DNA of 64,000 nucleotides, taken from positions 9,537 to 73,536 of the forward strand of contig CAUJEN010000048.1 in assembly GCA_963169765.1 (NCBI GenBank), read 5' to 3'. Under the pieces are notes generated by a model. It did not search any database. It saw only the letters and a program-made list of their open reading frames with translations, and had not been told where the DNA came from. This DNA comes from QWHO01 sp021404945 (GTDB lineage Bacteria > Vulcanimicrobiota > Xenobia > Xenobiales > QWHO01). The position numbers and the translations under genes were made by a program. Shown piece after piece: positions 42,101-52,775 of this stretch (position 1 is its first letter; every line of letters starts with the position of its first letter).

Positions 42101-45100
42101 GGGGCTGACTTCGATTCAGGAGCAGGTCTTCCTCGAGAGCAACTACCCGCTTCCTGCCGAGTTGCAGGCGTCCGCTACGTTCGTTGTGCCCTCTGCTGAC
42201 CCGGAGGTTCGCAAGAGGCAGGCGCGGCTCATTCCCCTGCTGGGGCCACCCGATGCCGTCCGGCTGGCCCTGGCGGCGGATCATCCCGAGAGATTCTGGT
42301 CCACGATTCTCACGGCGCTGGACAGGACGGGCTGCGACGTGTCCGCCGAGCTGCGCTCGCAGCTGAGGCACACTCCATGGATTCCGATGCTGGTGGGCCC
42401 CGCATCCGGGTTTGGCCAGCTCCTCTACCTCCCGGGCCTGGACAAGATCCTGGACGGATTCCTGGAGAGATTCGGCCAGGGATTCTCGTCGCTGGCTCAG
42501 GTGATACCAGAGCTCACTTCTCACCCGGCGTGGATTCCCGCCTGTCGGGCTTTGCTCCCCGGCGAGGAAGAGGCTCTCGACCTGCTGGCCCAGCTCCTGG
42601 AGGAGCCCGCGGTACCGTCGTTGGGACAACTCCCTGCGAGCCTCCTCACGGACGAAGGCTTCCTGGACATTCTCTCGTCGATGCCGGAGGAGCTGCTGCC
42701 CGGCGCCCTCTTGCTCAATGAGCCCTGGGTTCGAAGGCAGCCCAGGTTCGAAAGCTTGCTTCGCTCCCTGGCACGCCCAGCAGGGTTGGGAAGGCTGCTG
42801 GAGCTCTACCGTTGGGCTGCCGATCAGCATGCGAGCGCCCGGCGCGCCCCGAGAAAGCGCCTGGCTCTAGAAGCTCTGGCGCTCGAGTACCTCGTGCAGG
42901 CAATCCGTTCCAAGGAGTTTGCTGCTGAGTTCGAGCGGTTGCCGCTTCTGAGCCTGAGCGGTGCCTGGAAGAAGGCCGGCCAGCTATGCCACGGAGTTCC
43001 TAATGTCGACCCTGCCAGCCTTCTCTCGGAGCCGTTTGCGGAAGTCCTGAAGGCTTTCTTGCCGGAAGCCGGGCAGCTCGAGACGGGGCCGAAGGAGATT
43101 CTTGTCTCGACCCGACACCATTCCTTGTCGGATTGCCTGCAGACCCTTTTCGGGTCGCCCGGATGGAAGAAGTGCCCCGAGGAGGTGATTGGGGCCTTCT
43201 ATGCCATCTTTGCGCCCCAGGAAGAGGCCGTCGCGAAGGAAGCCGTTCGCCGTCTCCGCTTGCCCGATTTGAAGGGGACGCGCGCCGGTCTGTTCATTCC
43301 GGAAGAGGCGACCTGTCGTCACACCCCGCCGGGGCGATCCCAGCACAACCTGACGTTGCGCCTCGAGCTCGAGGTTCTCCAGGCGGACACGGTCAGGGTA
43401 GTCGCTCTCTCCGGTGATCGGTTGAGCGTCCGGTTGGACAAGAGCATCAGCCGGCTTCTCATGGCCAGCTCCAAGCCTGCCATCTTCGAGCGAACTGCCG
43501 TTTTCACTCTCCAACTGCTGCTTTTCGACCCCATCGAGCTGGAGGCGTCCGAGATTCAGGGCATCGTCTGGTGCACCGCCTGGGAGATTATCGCGCGAAC
43601 TTACTTCAATGAGCGTACCGAGGACGCCATCAAGGCGGCCAAAAAGGCTGCTTCCGATTATTGGAGCGAGCAGATCCTCGAAGCCGGGCAGTTTGACATC
43701 AACGTTGCGCAGAAGCTAATCGAGGAGTATTTCCCGCTGTATTTCCGCATGCTGCCGCGAACCAAGAAGAACAAGCTCGCGCAGGAGATGGAGAACCTGG
43801 ACTCGCTGCGGCACAAGCGGGCCGAGGCCGACGTCTCGAAGGTATACGACGTCAAGCGCAGACTGCGCGACGAAGTCGAGGCTGATCTGCCTAAAATCCA
43901 ACAGAGAATCGTGAGCCTGATTCGTACGGATGCGGAAGTGCAGGCTTCCCTGCTGGAAATGGTGCGCTGCAAGATCGGGGGGCATTTTCAGTACACGCTG
44001 CTCTCCATCCCCTTCGAGCTCTTCCAGAACGCAGACGATGCCGAGGTAGAACTGGCCGGCATGGGAGGCGAAGCCGCGATCACGCACGACTTTCTGATCG
44101 AGGAGCTCCCCGAAGGGCTGGTTTTCGGTCACAACGGCAGGTTGATCAACCAGTACCTGAGCCCCGACGGCCGTGACTACCGGTCCATCGGCTACCACAA
44201 GGATCTGGAGAAGATGCTGATTCTTCAAGGCTCCGACAAGGAGCTCGACCGCGAGGTCTTCGAGCGCACCGGCAAATTCGGGCTTGGTTTCAAGTCGGTC
44301 TTTCTCGCGTCGGACGAGGTGGAGGTCCGAAGTGGTCGGCGGCACTTTCGGATCGTCGGCGGAGTTTACCCCGTGCCGGCCGAGGCGGATTCTTTCTTCC
44401 GCAACCGACCTCAGGAGAACGCCTCGTTCAACACCCAGATCTACCTCAGGCCCCGCAAGGGCAGCTCGACGAAGGAATGGCTCGACTCCATCCTGACCGA
44501 CTTCCGGCGCCGCCTGGCCATCCAGCTCGTCTTCGCCCACAGCATTCGCTCGGCGGTCTGGAAGGATCGTTCGGGCGTCGTCCGTCAGCATGGCTGGCAG
44601 CCGCGGCCGGTTTTGGGATTGGACTCCGTGCTCATCGGACGACTGTCACAATTCGCCTCCGAGGCAGGGAACGAGCGGGCTCTGGTCCTGGAATCCTCGG
44701 CTGGCCGGGTGCTCTTTCTGTTGACTTCGGCCGGGATCGCCCCCCCCGATCCGGACATGCCGAGGGGATGGGTGACGACGCCTCTGGCGGAGGTCGCACC
44801 CTGCAATTTCGTGGTGAACGCCAACTTTGCTGTCGACATCGGGCGGCACCAACTGGCCGCCGAATCAAAAGAGAATCGTTCGCTGGCGCAGGCTCTGGGG
44901 AGGGCCGCGGGGGCGAGCCTTGTCGAGCTGTATCTCAAGGCAACCAATGCCGGATGGCCGGCCCTGCGCCAGGAGCTCGAGCTCTCGCCAGATCTCGCCG
45001 AGGAGACATTCTGGGCGGGGCTCTGGAAGTCACTTGGAGGGGCGACTTCGAGAGCCGGGGAGGAGGATACGCTTTCGGAGTTCGAGCGGTTAATTCGGGG

Positions 45101-46751
45101 GGTGGAGGCCGAGTGCTTACGCTCGCTGACCGGTCGCAATCCCGTGATTCCGACTGACTTGTGGGGCTCCTTCTCCGGCACTACGGCCCAACACAGTATC
45201 CGGGCACAGGTGACCGGGTTGCTGGCCCGAGAGACGATTTTCAGGGGAGCGGAGCGACTGCTTGCCAGGTACTACGCGCCCTTGAGCCTGGTTGATTTTC
45301 GCGTCGCGCAGCTCCTGGCACGCGTCCTCCCAGGCTTTTCCGTCCCCACTCTCAACCTGAGCCGACTCGTGACCCAGGCCCTTCCCGACGACCAACTGAC
45401 CCCTGAGACAGCCGACCTGGTGGCCGAAGCATGTTCCGAGCAGAGCCTCAATGAGTTTGAGGGGGAGCTCCACGGGGAGATTCAGGAGCTGCGTCAAAAG
45501 CTTGGCTCGCTGCTGGCGAAGAACGCTGACGCCCAGTGGCGCCGGCTCGATGGTCTCCTCATCGACAGCGCACAGGATACCGAGGAGCAGCTCCTTTGCA
45601 GGTTCAGCCCCTCCGAGCGCCTTTTGTCCCCGGACTACTCCGAGCAAGCTCGCCCCTTCTTGCTGCAGGTGCGTGGAGCCCCGTCGAGCTCGACCGAGGA
45701 GATCGCCGACTGGGTGCTCTCGGCAAGTGGCGGGTCTGCCCGGCATGGCGCTCTCATCTATATCCTGCAAGGTGCCAGGGGCCGCGACGTGGCAGCGAGG
45801 CTCTACCGGCTACTCGCCACCGGGCGCCCCTCCTGGCTCAGGGCCGTCCTCGAGACAGGGGTGCTCGTCGCTTTGGGATTTAGCGCCGGTGACGCACGCG
45901 AGCTCATCCGGCTGATCCTGCCGCCGACCGCCGGACCACGGCCCCTTGAGACGAAACCCATCGGAAATCCGATTGCCCGGCTGCGGAGGCTGCAGGAATG
46001 GTGGACCCGTAATGGCGAGGAATGCCTGCGGCGCTACGAGAGACGCGTCTATCCGCACCAGTGCCTGCCCGACCTGGAGAGCAAGAAGGGCTGGCTGGTC
46101 TTGCTCATGCTGGGCGCCCTGCACAGAATGGGAAGGCAGAAGCGTCAGCAGAGCCGGGGATTCCTGGAGATGTTCGAGTCTCGCAACTGGCTCGACAAGA
46201 TGCTTTTCGCCAGGGCCAAGCCCGAAGGCCTGATCGACGTTCTGGACCAGTACTTCGCCGAGGAGGACGATCAGAGATTCTTTCACTGGCTGGGATTTCT
46301 CCCAACGATGTACCAACTCAGCCGCTGGCTCGACGAGTATGTCGTGATGCTGGAGGAGTTCAACAAGGTCAAGGGGTCTCAGACGGTTGAGGACTTCATC
46401 GCGCCACGCAGCGCCGCCTACTGGCAGGGGGCCAACGTCAGCGCTCCCAACCTCAGGCGAACCCTGGGAGTCGGCACCTGCTTCGTACTGCGCGAGCTCC
46501 GCCGCAGAAAGTGGCTCCGGAAGGACGAGCTGGACCCCTACTGCTTTACTCCCACCAAACGCGTCTTGGAGCGCCTCGAGCTCCTGACCGGCGACGTCGT
46601 CGAGAGAGACTCCCATCTCGAGTCTTCCCGGCGAGTCTACACGATTCTTCACGGCTACCTCGGGGACGAAGGAGCCACGTTCGGGCACTGCTTCGACCTT
46701 CCGTTCCGGCTGGTTCCCGATGACCAGTTCGAAGACATCGCCAGGGCATGA
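39112..46751 (+). CDS. Giant sacsin-like protein with two Hsp90-type (GHKL) ATPase domains; apparent frameshift near start
   Basis: About 2545 aa if the frame is repaired. The first GHKL domain has the N-box VIRELVQNADD, LLVINDGRF and GTIGKFGLGLKSVF. The second, at about residue 1635, has FELFQNADDAEVEL, LVFGHNGRLI and RTGKFGLGFKSVFL. The intervening ~1450 residues and the C-terminal ~700 are helical, without recognised domains. GTG 39112 with an upstream GGAGGG starts a frame reading GFIDDTRSYITQIQ. The expected continuation DNLRGYQSGYPVIREL lies in another frame; one missing base near 39195 explains the break, and adding one G restores it. The intact frame downstream starts at GTG 39228. 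Sacsin-type ATPases are chaperone-like. The stop overlaps the SNF2 gene by four bases. Confidence 0.75.
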
Positions 46752-49444
46752 GGCAAGAGATGAATCAGGTGGACGTCGGTTCGAGAGTGCGGCATCCCCA
46801 GCACGGGACCGGAACGGTTCAGATGTGCCAGGGCGTTCTGGCCATTGTCGAGTTTGACGAGCCCGGCCTCCAGCGCGTTGAGGTAGGCGATCTCGAGCTG
46901 CTCGCCTCGGCGACCCGGGCGGTCGGGCGAGACCACTGGGATCCCCCCATCGCCACCACGACACGGCTTCTGGCCGAGTCCATCCTGTCCGTCAACGACG
47001 CGTGGGGCGTTTTTGCTCCCTCGAACATCGACCTGCTTCCGCATCAGCTTTGGGTCTGCAAGAAGGTGAATCAGTTCTGGCCCACGCGATGGTTGGTGGC
47101 TGACGATGTCGGTCTCGGTAAGACCATCGAAGCCGGCCTGATCCTTTGGCCGCTTCTCTCGCGTGGGCAGGTTCGCCGGGTGCTCGTGCTGACTCCGGCT
47201 TCTCTCGTGGATCAGTGGCGCGAGCGCATGTACGAGATGTTTGACATTCGGCTTCAGGCCTATCGCGCCGACGAGGACCGAGGTCGGGTGAACTTCTGGG
47301 AGCGCGAGAACCAGGTTGTCGCTTCCTTTCATACCCTGAGACTGGACCGGAACCAGCGTCACGAGAGAATCCTCAAGGCCCCGCCCTGGGACCTGGTCAT
47401 CGTGGATGAGGCCCATCACCTGAACAGCGATGAGGAGCTTGGGCCCACTCGGACCTATCGTTTCGTGCAGCAACTCGAGGAGGCCGGTCTGATCGAGTCC
47501 ATGGTCTTCTTCACCGGTACTCCCCATCGCGGGAAAGACTGGGGATTTCTGTCCCTCATGCAGCTGCTTCGCAAGGAGCTGTTCAACCCTCGCAAGCCTG
47601 CCGCTGAGCAGCTCGGCCACCTGCCATCGGTCATGATACGCAACAACAAGTATTCGGTGACCGACCTGGAAGGACGGCGCCTCTTCCAGCCTCCCAAAGT
47701 GCGCCAGATCGATTACAAGTACAGCTCTGACGAGCAAGACTTCTACGATCTGATCTCGGATTTCATCCAGAATGGCTATGCCTATTCCAACCGCCTGAAC
47801 GTGACGATGGGAAATGCGGTCACGCTGGTGCTGATCGCGATTCAGAAGCTGGCGGCCAGCTCGGTGGCGGCGGTACTTCGTGCCCTGCGCAAACGCCTGC
47901 AGCTCCATGGCCAGCGGCGGACCCAGCGCGACTCCTTCGAGGCCCATCTCGAGCAAATTCGGGAGGCAAGCGCGAATCTGGACCTCGATCGGGCGGCCGA
48001 GCTGGAAGCAGCCCTGGCGGAGATCGCCGGCGACCTCGTGCTCATGGAGGACGAGGTTCCCCATCTCGAGGAGCTGATCGTCGCGGCCGAGCGAGTGCGC
48101 TCGGAAACGAAGATCGAGCTCATTCTCGACCTGCTCGAGAAGGAGTATGCCGGTCGTCAGGTTCTGTTTTTCACGGAGTACAAGGCCACCCAGTCCCTGT
48201 TGCTGTCCCGTCTCAACGCTCGATTTGGCGAGGGGCTCACGGCATTCATCAACGGAGACGAGCGCGCCGAGGAGGTGAGGGATGCGGAGGGGCAACTTCG
48301 AACCCTGCGAATGCCCCGAGCTGAGGCGGCTGAGGCCTTCAACTCGGGCAAGGCGACCTATCTGATCTCGACGGAAGCGGGCGGCGAGGGGATCGACCTT
48401 CAGGAGCGCTGCCACACGCTGATTCACGTCGACCTCCCATGGAACCCGATGCGGATGCACCAGCGGGTAGGTCGGCTCAATCGCTACGGTCAGAAGCGGC
48501 AGGTCGAGGTGGCGGTCGTCAGAAACCGAGCCACGGTCGAGTCGAGAATCTTCGACCGATTGACCGAGAAGATTCATTCCATCAACCGGGCCTTCGACGA
48601 AGTCATGGAGGAGCCGGAGGACCTCTTCAACCTGATCTTGGGGTTCGCGTCGGGCCAGTTTTTCAACGACCTCTACGCAAGCGCCCGCAGGTCGTTCAGT
48701 GGCGACGACGACGACGAGCGCTTGAGTCGCTGGTTCGACTTCAAAACCGGCAGCTTTGGAGGCCAGGACGCGATCGCCACGGTGAAGGGGCTGATCGGCA
48801 ACGTGGCCCGCTTCAATTTCCAGCAGGTATCCGAGGATTTACCCAAGGTCAATCTGCCCGACCTGAAGCCGTTTTTCGAAGCGATGCTCACGCTGAATCA
48901 CCGCCGGCCGACCTACGAGGGGCACAGTCTGTCGTTCATCACTCCGGATGAATGGCGCGAAGAGCGCGGAATCCAGCCGAGATACTCGGGCCTTCACTTC
49001 GACCGGACCGTGCGTGACCGCGAAGCCCGCAAGGGAATTCTGGGAGTCGGACAGAGGTTGATGGACCTGGCTCTCTCGCAAGCGAGGGGGCGTACCGAAA
49101 CCCTGACCGGTTTCACCAAGAGCAGCCAGCCGGGACCCTTGTTCGTCTTCCGCATCCGGGACCGGATCACGAGAGGAAATACCTCGGTTCGCTTTCAGAT
49201 CGCGGGAGTCCACGATAACGGGAAGACCCTGCGGCTTCTCAAAGACTGGGAGCTCGTTCTCCAACTCAACTCGACACTTGAGAGAGGAGCCGCTAGAGAT
49301 GAGCCACAGCGCCCGCTGGTCTCGGGCGAGCAGGTGGAGAGCGGGATTGATCGGGCCAGGAGTTTTCTCGAGTCGCGCCTTCCTTCCATGGACCTGCCGT
49401 TCCAGCATCCGGACGTCGAGGTACTGGGGACAATCTGGAAATAG
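46748..49444 (+). CDS. SNF2-family helicase, DrmD/RapA-like
   Basis: An 898-aa SF2 translocase. The N-terminus has a small beta domain (VGSRVRHPQHGTGTV, FDEPGLQRVEVGDLE) like the tudor/CarD-like fold of RapA and DrmD. Motif I is ADDVGLGKTIEAGLIL (about residues 118-133), motif II IVDEAHHLNS, motif III FFTGTPHRG. The second lobe has STEAGGEGIDLQE and HQRVGRLNRYGQ. DISARM encodes a similar SNF2 protein, DrmD, but here there is no DISARM methyltransferase, DrmA, DrmB or DrmC beside it. It is coupled to the sacsin-like gene by an ATGA overlap; ATG 46760 is an alternative start. Likely role: ATP-driven remodelling or tracking on DNA for the same system. Confidence 0.8.
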   Translation: MRQEMNQVDVGSRVRHPQHGTGTVQMCQGVLAIVEFDEPGLQRVEVGDLELLASATRAVGRDHWDPPIATTTRLLAESILSVNDAWGVFAPSNIDLLPHQLWVCKKVNQFWPTRWLVADDVGLGKTIEAGLILWPLLSRGQVRRVLVLTPASLVDQWRERMYEMFDIRLQAYRADEDRGRVNFWERENQVVASFHTLRLDRNQRHERILKAPPWDLVIVDEAHHLNSDEELGPTRTYRFVQQLEEAGLIESMVFFTGTPHRGKDWGFLSLMQLLRKELFNPRKPAAEQLGHLPSVMIRNNKYSVTDLEGRRLFQPPKVRQIDYKYSSDEQDFYDLISDFIQNGYAYSNRLNVTMGNAVTLVLIAIQKLAASSVAAVLRALRKRLQLHGQRRTQRDSFEAHLEQIREASANLDLDRAAELEAALAEIAGDLVLMEDEVPHLEELIVAAERVRSETKIELILDLLEKEYAGRQVLFFTEYKATQSLLLSRLNARFGEGLTAFINGDERAEEVRDAEGQLRTLRMPRAEAAEAFNSGKATYLISTEAGGEGIDLQERCHTLIHVDLPWNPMRMHQRVGRLNRYGQKRQVEVAVVRNRATVESRIFDRLTEKIHSINRAFDEVMEEPEDLFNLILGFASGQFFNDLYASARRSFSGDDDDERLSRWFDFKTGSFGGQDAIATVKGLIGNVARFNFQQVSEDLPKVNLPDLKPFFEAMLTLNHRRPTYEGHSLSFITPDEWREERGIQPRYSGLHFDRTVRDREARKGILGVGQRLMDLALSQARGRTETLTGFTKSSQPGPLFVFRIRDRITRGNTSVRFQIAGVHDNGKTLRLLKDWELVLQLNSTLERGAARDEPQRPLVSGEQVESGIDRARSFLESRLPSMDLPFQHPDVEVLGTIWK

Positions 49445-49640
49445 GTCACCTCGGACCCCCATAAATGGCTTTCAGTCGCGATTCATGAGGCCGAAACTTC
49501 TTGGCTCGATTCGGAAACTCCGTTTTCAGCGGAGTTGGTAACCTGTTGGGATCGAGGACCTGCTCTACATGGACGAGGTCGAGCAATTTTCCGATTGAAC
49601 CGCATCGACGTATGGAATTTGCCCGTACGGCCGACGTCGC

Positions 49641-49728
49641 GCCAGGCGTGTCGGATCTGACAGGAGGCCGAGGCGGTCTGCGAGAAAGATGAATCATTCT
49701 CAACGTTGCGAAGGAGCGCAGAAGCATG
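49641..49728 (+). repeat. Leader repeat, copy B, upstream of the 105-aa gene
   Basis: It matches copy C almost base for base from CGAGAAAGATGAA through the ribosome-binding region AAGGAGCGCAGAAG to the start codon, and less well further upstream. The rest of the 281-bp gap after the SNF2 gene holds no gene. Confidence 0.75.
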
Positions 49729-50043
49729 CAGTCCATCCAGCCGGAGGAGCTCAAGGTCCGTGCCCAGATCAAGGAGCGCTTTTTGGACGCCGTGAAGCGT
49801 TCTGGATCGGGTAGCCGGGCCAGCGCTCTTGTGGCGGCCCTTCGCAAGCACACCGATGCTCCGGAAATCAAGATTCAGTCCGTTTTTCTGCAGCTTCTCG
49901 ACGAGGGCAAGATTACCGTTGGCCAGGATCTGCTCGTGCGCCTGGCGCCCAAGCTCGAAGCCGAAGAGCAGCCGAAGAAAGCCCAAAAGCAGGCCTCGGC
50001 CAGGGTCAAAGCAGCCACGAAGATAACCATCCCGGCCAGATAG
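49726..50043 (+). CDS. Small basic protein, paralogue 1 of a duplicated island gene
   Basis: A 105-aa protein. Residues 1-75 are predicted helical (EELKVRAQIKERFLDAVKRS) followed by a segment resembling a small winged-helix or HTH (ALVAALRKHTDAPEIKIQ, then VFLQLLDEGKITVG). The tail is Lys/Ala-rich. Its first ~75 codons are about 93 percent identical in DNA to 54097-54322, showing recent duplication. GGAG lies nine bases before the ATG. I recognise no family; a DNA-binding accessory protein is a guess from charge and shape. Confidence 0.6.
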   Translation: MQSIQPEELKVRAQIKERFLDAVKRSGSGSRASALVAALRKHTDAPEIKIQSVFLQLLDEGKITVGQDLLVRLAPKLEAEEQPKKAQKQASARVKAATKITIPAR

Positions 50044-50667
50044 ATGACTTTGCGCGAGGATCGGCGCACGACTACGTCGATGAAGATCAAAGAACGCCCG
50101 GTCAGCGAGATCGCGATCGAGTCCATTACTCTCAGGCGATGGTGCGCCTCCCAGGTCGTCAGTTCGGGAGAGGTACAACAACCGATTGAGCCAAACGTTC
50201 AAAGTAGCCCAGGTCGGCCGTCGATTGGCGGAAAGGTTGCGTGAGGAATCGCCCCAGCTTGGGAGACGGGCTCATCGACGGAAAGCCCTTCGAGGACACC
50301 AGACCCATTCTCGGGCTTGCGCCGCCTGTTGGAGCAGAACGAGGCCGAGCTGCGCCGGTGCAGTCTCAACCTGCCCGTCTGGCGTGACCTCTTGCGCAGC
50401 CACGGCCGCAACATCGCCGCCGCCTGGCGCCATTGGGAGCACGAGAGCGAGCTGCGCGCCCGGCTGGCCGAAGTGGCGGCGAGTGACGGGTTGTCCATCG
50501 GTTCTGCCGGGTTCAGGATTTCGATCGGGTGTTGCTGGCTCGACGAGCCTTGATTGATTCTGGAAGGTGGCCTGCGTGCCTGAGAGGGCGCATCGAGTTT
50601 CGAAGCACGTCGGGCTATTCCCACTGCCAGGTAGGCGAAGGAGTGTTTCCGTCGAATTCCCGGCTCC
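50044..50667. other. Mostly gene-free region, possible gene remnants
   Basis: No robust gene is seen. One 78-codon frame (50317-50553) has natural-looking composition and is listed separately. The rest shows short, broken frames consistent with decay. Confidence 0.4.
50317..50553 (+). CDS. Possible small helical protein or gene fragment
   Basis: A 78-codon frame from TTG reads as an amphipathic helical protein (RRLLEQNEAELRRCSLNLPV, then WRHWEHESELRARLAEV). There is no ribosome-binding site, and neighbouring frames suggest a longer ancestral gene broken by frameshift. Unrecognised and doubtful. Confidence 0.25.
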   Translation: MRRLLEQNEAELRRCSLNLPVWRDLLRSHGRNIAAAWRHWEHESELRARLAEVAASDGLSIGSAGFRISIGCCWLDEP

Positions 50668-51510
50668 GTGGGGCGGAAGCTGCAAGCACGACTCTCTTCG
50701 AAATGTCGCGTCGACGACGAGACGCACTTTGCTCGCAGGCCGCCGGGTTATTTCGAGGCAATCGCAGAGGACCGGAGCCTGACGACCTGCCCGCGGTGCG
50801 GGGGTCCGGCGGTGCGCGAGCCTCCTGCGCTCGTGCTTCGCGACGGGGTCGAATCGACCGAAGAGGTGCTCCGGTGCCTGGCGCAGTGTGATGTCCCGGT
50901 TCGCGCCCGCAAGCCTCGCGAGCGGTGCCCCTGTGGCTGCGGCGAGTGGCTCCCGTATGGACACGTCTACTACAGTGAGGCGTGTCGTCGGCGCGGCGAG
51001 CCCCTCTGTGCTTGCGGGTGTGGGCGTCAGGCTGCGGGACAGCGCAAGTACGCGATATACGCCTGCAGTCGACGGGGGCCCCAGGAAGAGCGCAACGCGT
51101 GCGCATGCGGATGTGGGCGTCTGGCATGGGGCGACCGCAAGTACGCCACTCGGCAATGCCTGCAGCGGGGACTGCAGGCCGGACGGGACACGGCACGTCC
51201 GAGGCCCCGGAAACCTCTGCGGCTCTGCTTGTGCGGTTGTGGGGAACTCACCGAGCGTCTCACCGCCACGCGCCAGTGCCGCACGCGGCTCACGGTCTGG
51301 AAGGACGAGCTCGAGGAGTGCTTGACCTGGCTCCGCGAGCTTCCGGCCAAGGACCGTCGGCCTACGCTCGAACTGGCGGAGGAGCGACTGGCCGGTGGTC
51401 GCGGCGCACCCCTGAAAACCACGCTGGGGAGGGTGTTGCAAATCGCCAAGAAGCTGGGCCCTTCCGGGTCGGAGTTCTTTCGGATGCTCTCGCGTCACCT
51501 GGAAGACTGA
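50668..51510 (+). CDS. Cys-rich protein with four tandem CxCGC zinc-binding-like repeats
   Basis: A 280-aa protein. A zinc-ribbon half (CPRCGGP) near residue 42 is followed by four repeats (CPCGCGEW, CACGCGRQ, CACGCGRL, CLCGCGEL), each with a fourth-position Cys in a short helix (SEACRRRG, YACSRRG, RQCLQRG, RQCRTRL). The pattern CxCxC-x(~15)-C repeated every 30-40 residues suggests zinc or nucleic-acid binding. The C-terminus is a charged helix. The GTG start at 50668 lacks a clear ribosome-binding site and the true start may be downstream. No family function known to me. Confidence 0.5.
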   Translation: MGRKLQARLSSKCRVDDETHFARRPPGYFEAIAEDRSLTTCPRCGGPAVREPPALVLRDGVESTEEVLRCLAQCDVPVRARKPRERCPCGCGEWLPYGHVYYSEACRRRGEPLCACGCGRQAAGQRKYAIYACSRRGPQEERNACACGCGRLAWGDRKYATRQCLQRGLQAGRDTARPRPRKPLRLCLCGCGELTERLTATRQCRTRLTVWKDELEECLTWLRELPAKDRRPTLELAEERLAGGRGAPLKTTLGRVLQIAKKLGPSGSEFFRMLSRHLED

Positions 51511-51697
51511 ATCAGGGACCATGACGCCCTTTGGCCCCATCACGCGCTGGATCACCCGGGGCACCAGCTTTCAACGAATGTGGCCCGAGCCTGATCGACG
51601 AGTGGGTGGCCCATGCTCGTGTGCTGCACGACCTGCCGGGCGGACCCTTCGAGACCCGGTTCACCGCGACCATGGCGCGGCGCTCGTCGCAGCCAGC

Positions 51698-52750
51698 CTA
51701 TCGGCTCGCCATACGGACCATTCGTCGAGCCTTCTTCCGCCGCTCCTTTCGGTTCAGCCCGCGCTCGCCCACCTCGAACAGGTCGGCCAGGTGGACGGCG
51801 ACCTGCCGGCCGTCGGCCATCTCGACCACGAGGCGGGCCCCGGGCCGGAGGCCATGGGGATAGTCGGCTCGCTCCGAGAGGAGGCGGAGAAGCTCGAGCA
51901 GGTCCTGCAGCAGGGCGTGCTCGGCAGGCCCTGGCATTCCGCCGTGCGGGCACAGGACCAGGGGGACCAGATCGGACTCCTCGACCAGCGGGAAGTCATG
52001 TTCTTCAATCTCGTCCATCAGCTCGCTCGGAATGTCCTCAACGCAGCTGTAGGTAAAGCTGATAAGGTTGGATGCCTCAATCAGGTCCTGGTTCTGGTTG
52101 GCCAGGGCCAGGACCGCCGCCTGATCCAGATAGATGGAGAGTCCCCGCTCGATGTCGGCGGCTCCCATCACGCTGAAGGACAGCCCAGGGGTGAGCCCCT
52201 CCACTTGAAAGAGCAACTGGTCGTCGATTCCCTGCTCCCACGGGGCCAGGTCCCACAGGGCGCGCGCTTCCGCGAACAGTCGACGGACCTGCTCGACGGT
52301 TACGCCGGGGGGCCGGAGGTAGGTGAGGGTCGGACCGAACAGGGAGTCTTCGATCTCCCGAAAGACAGGTAGGAGAGCCTCCGGGTCTGGCAGCGCGGTG
52401 ACCTGGATGCCGAGGCGGCTCAAGGGCGGACCGAGGGCCTGGACCAGCTCCGGACGGACGGCCACCGTCTGCGGACGACAGGGCCTGACTTTGGGCTCGC
52501 TGGTCAGGATCGCCTCCTCGAGACTCTCGAGCACCACCTCGACGGTGGACCGGTCGGTGTCGTAAGGTCCGGCTGAGCGCAGGAGGCCCGAATGCGCCTC
52601 CTGCCACAGGGAGAGCCCGTAGCGGGCTTCTCCTGCGATGGCGTCCAGGGGCTGAAAGTCCCCCAGCCAGAGGGCTCCCGCCCGCTGGGGAGTCTGGAGC
52701 AGGCGAGCCTCCACTTCGGGTTGCAGCTGACATTCCGGTGAATTGCTCAT
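51698..52750 (-). CDS. Uncharacterised protein, possibly DUF6930/DUF7309-like
   Basis: A 350-aa cytosolic alpha/beta protein. The first half contains a short strand-helix unit (RPQTVAVRPELVQALGPPL) like DUF6930. The second half contains GLSFSVMGAADIERGLSIYL, which resembles DUF7309-type proteins found beside phage-like genes. There is a Cys/His pair (LCPHGGMPG) and a basic Lys/Arg C-terminus. The ATG at 52750 has GAGGAGACC eight bases upstream; the longer frame to 52783 starts inside that site. It is 25 bp downstream of another unknown minus-strand gene, so the two likely form an operon. Confidence 0.5.
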   Translation of the reverse strand: MSNSPECQLQPEVEARLLQTPQRAGALWLGDFQPLDAIAGEARYGLSLWQEAHSGLLRSAGPYDTDRSTVEVVLESLEEAILTSEPKVRPCRPQTVAVRPELVQALGPPLSRLGIQVTALPDPEALLPVFREIEDSLFGPTLTYLRPPGVTVEQVRRLFAEARALWDLAPWEQGIDDQLLFQVEGLTPGLSFSVMGAADIERGLSIYLDQAAVLALANQNQDLIEASNLISFTYSCVEDIPSELMDEIEEHDFPLVEESDLVPLVLCPHGGMPGPAEHALLQDLLELLRLLSERADYPHGLRPGARLVVEMADGRQVAVHLADLFEVGERGLNRKERRKKARRMVRMASR

Positions 52751-52775
52751 GATCGGTCTCCTCATGCGTTTTCTT

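Noticed and set aside
46748..49444. Complete DISARM system
   Set aside because: Only a DrmD-like SNF2 helicase is seen; no DrmMI/MII methyltransferase, DrmC phospholipase or separate DrmA/DrmB is nearby.
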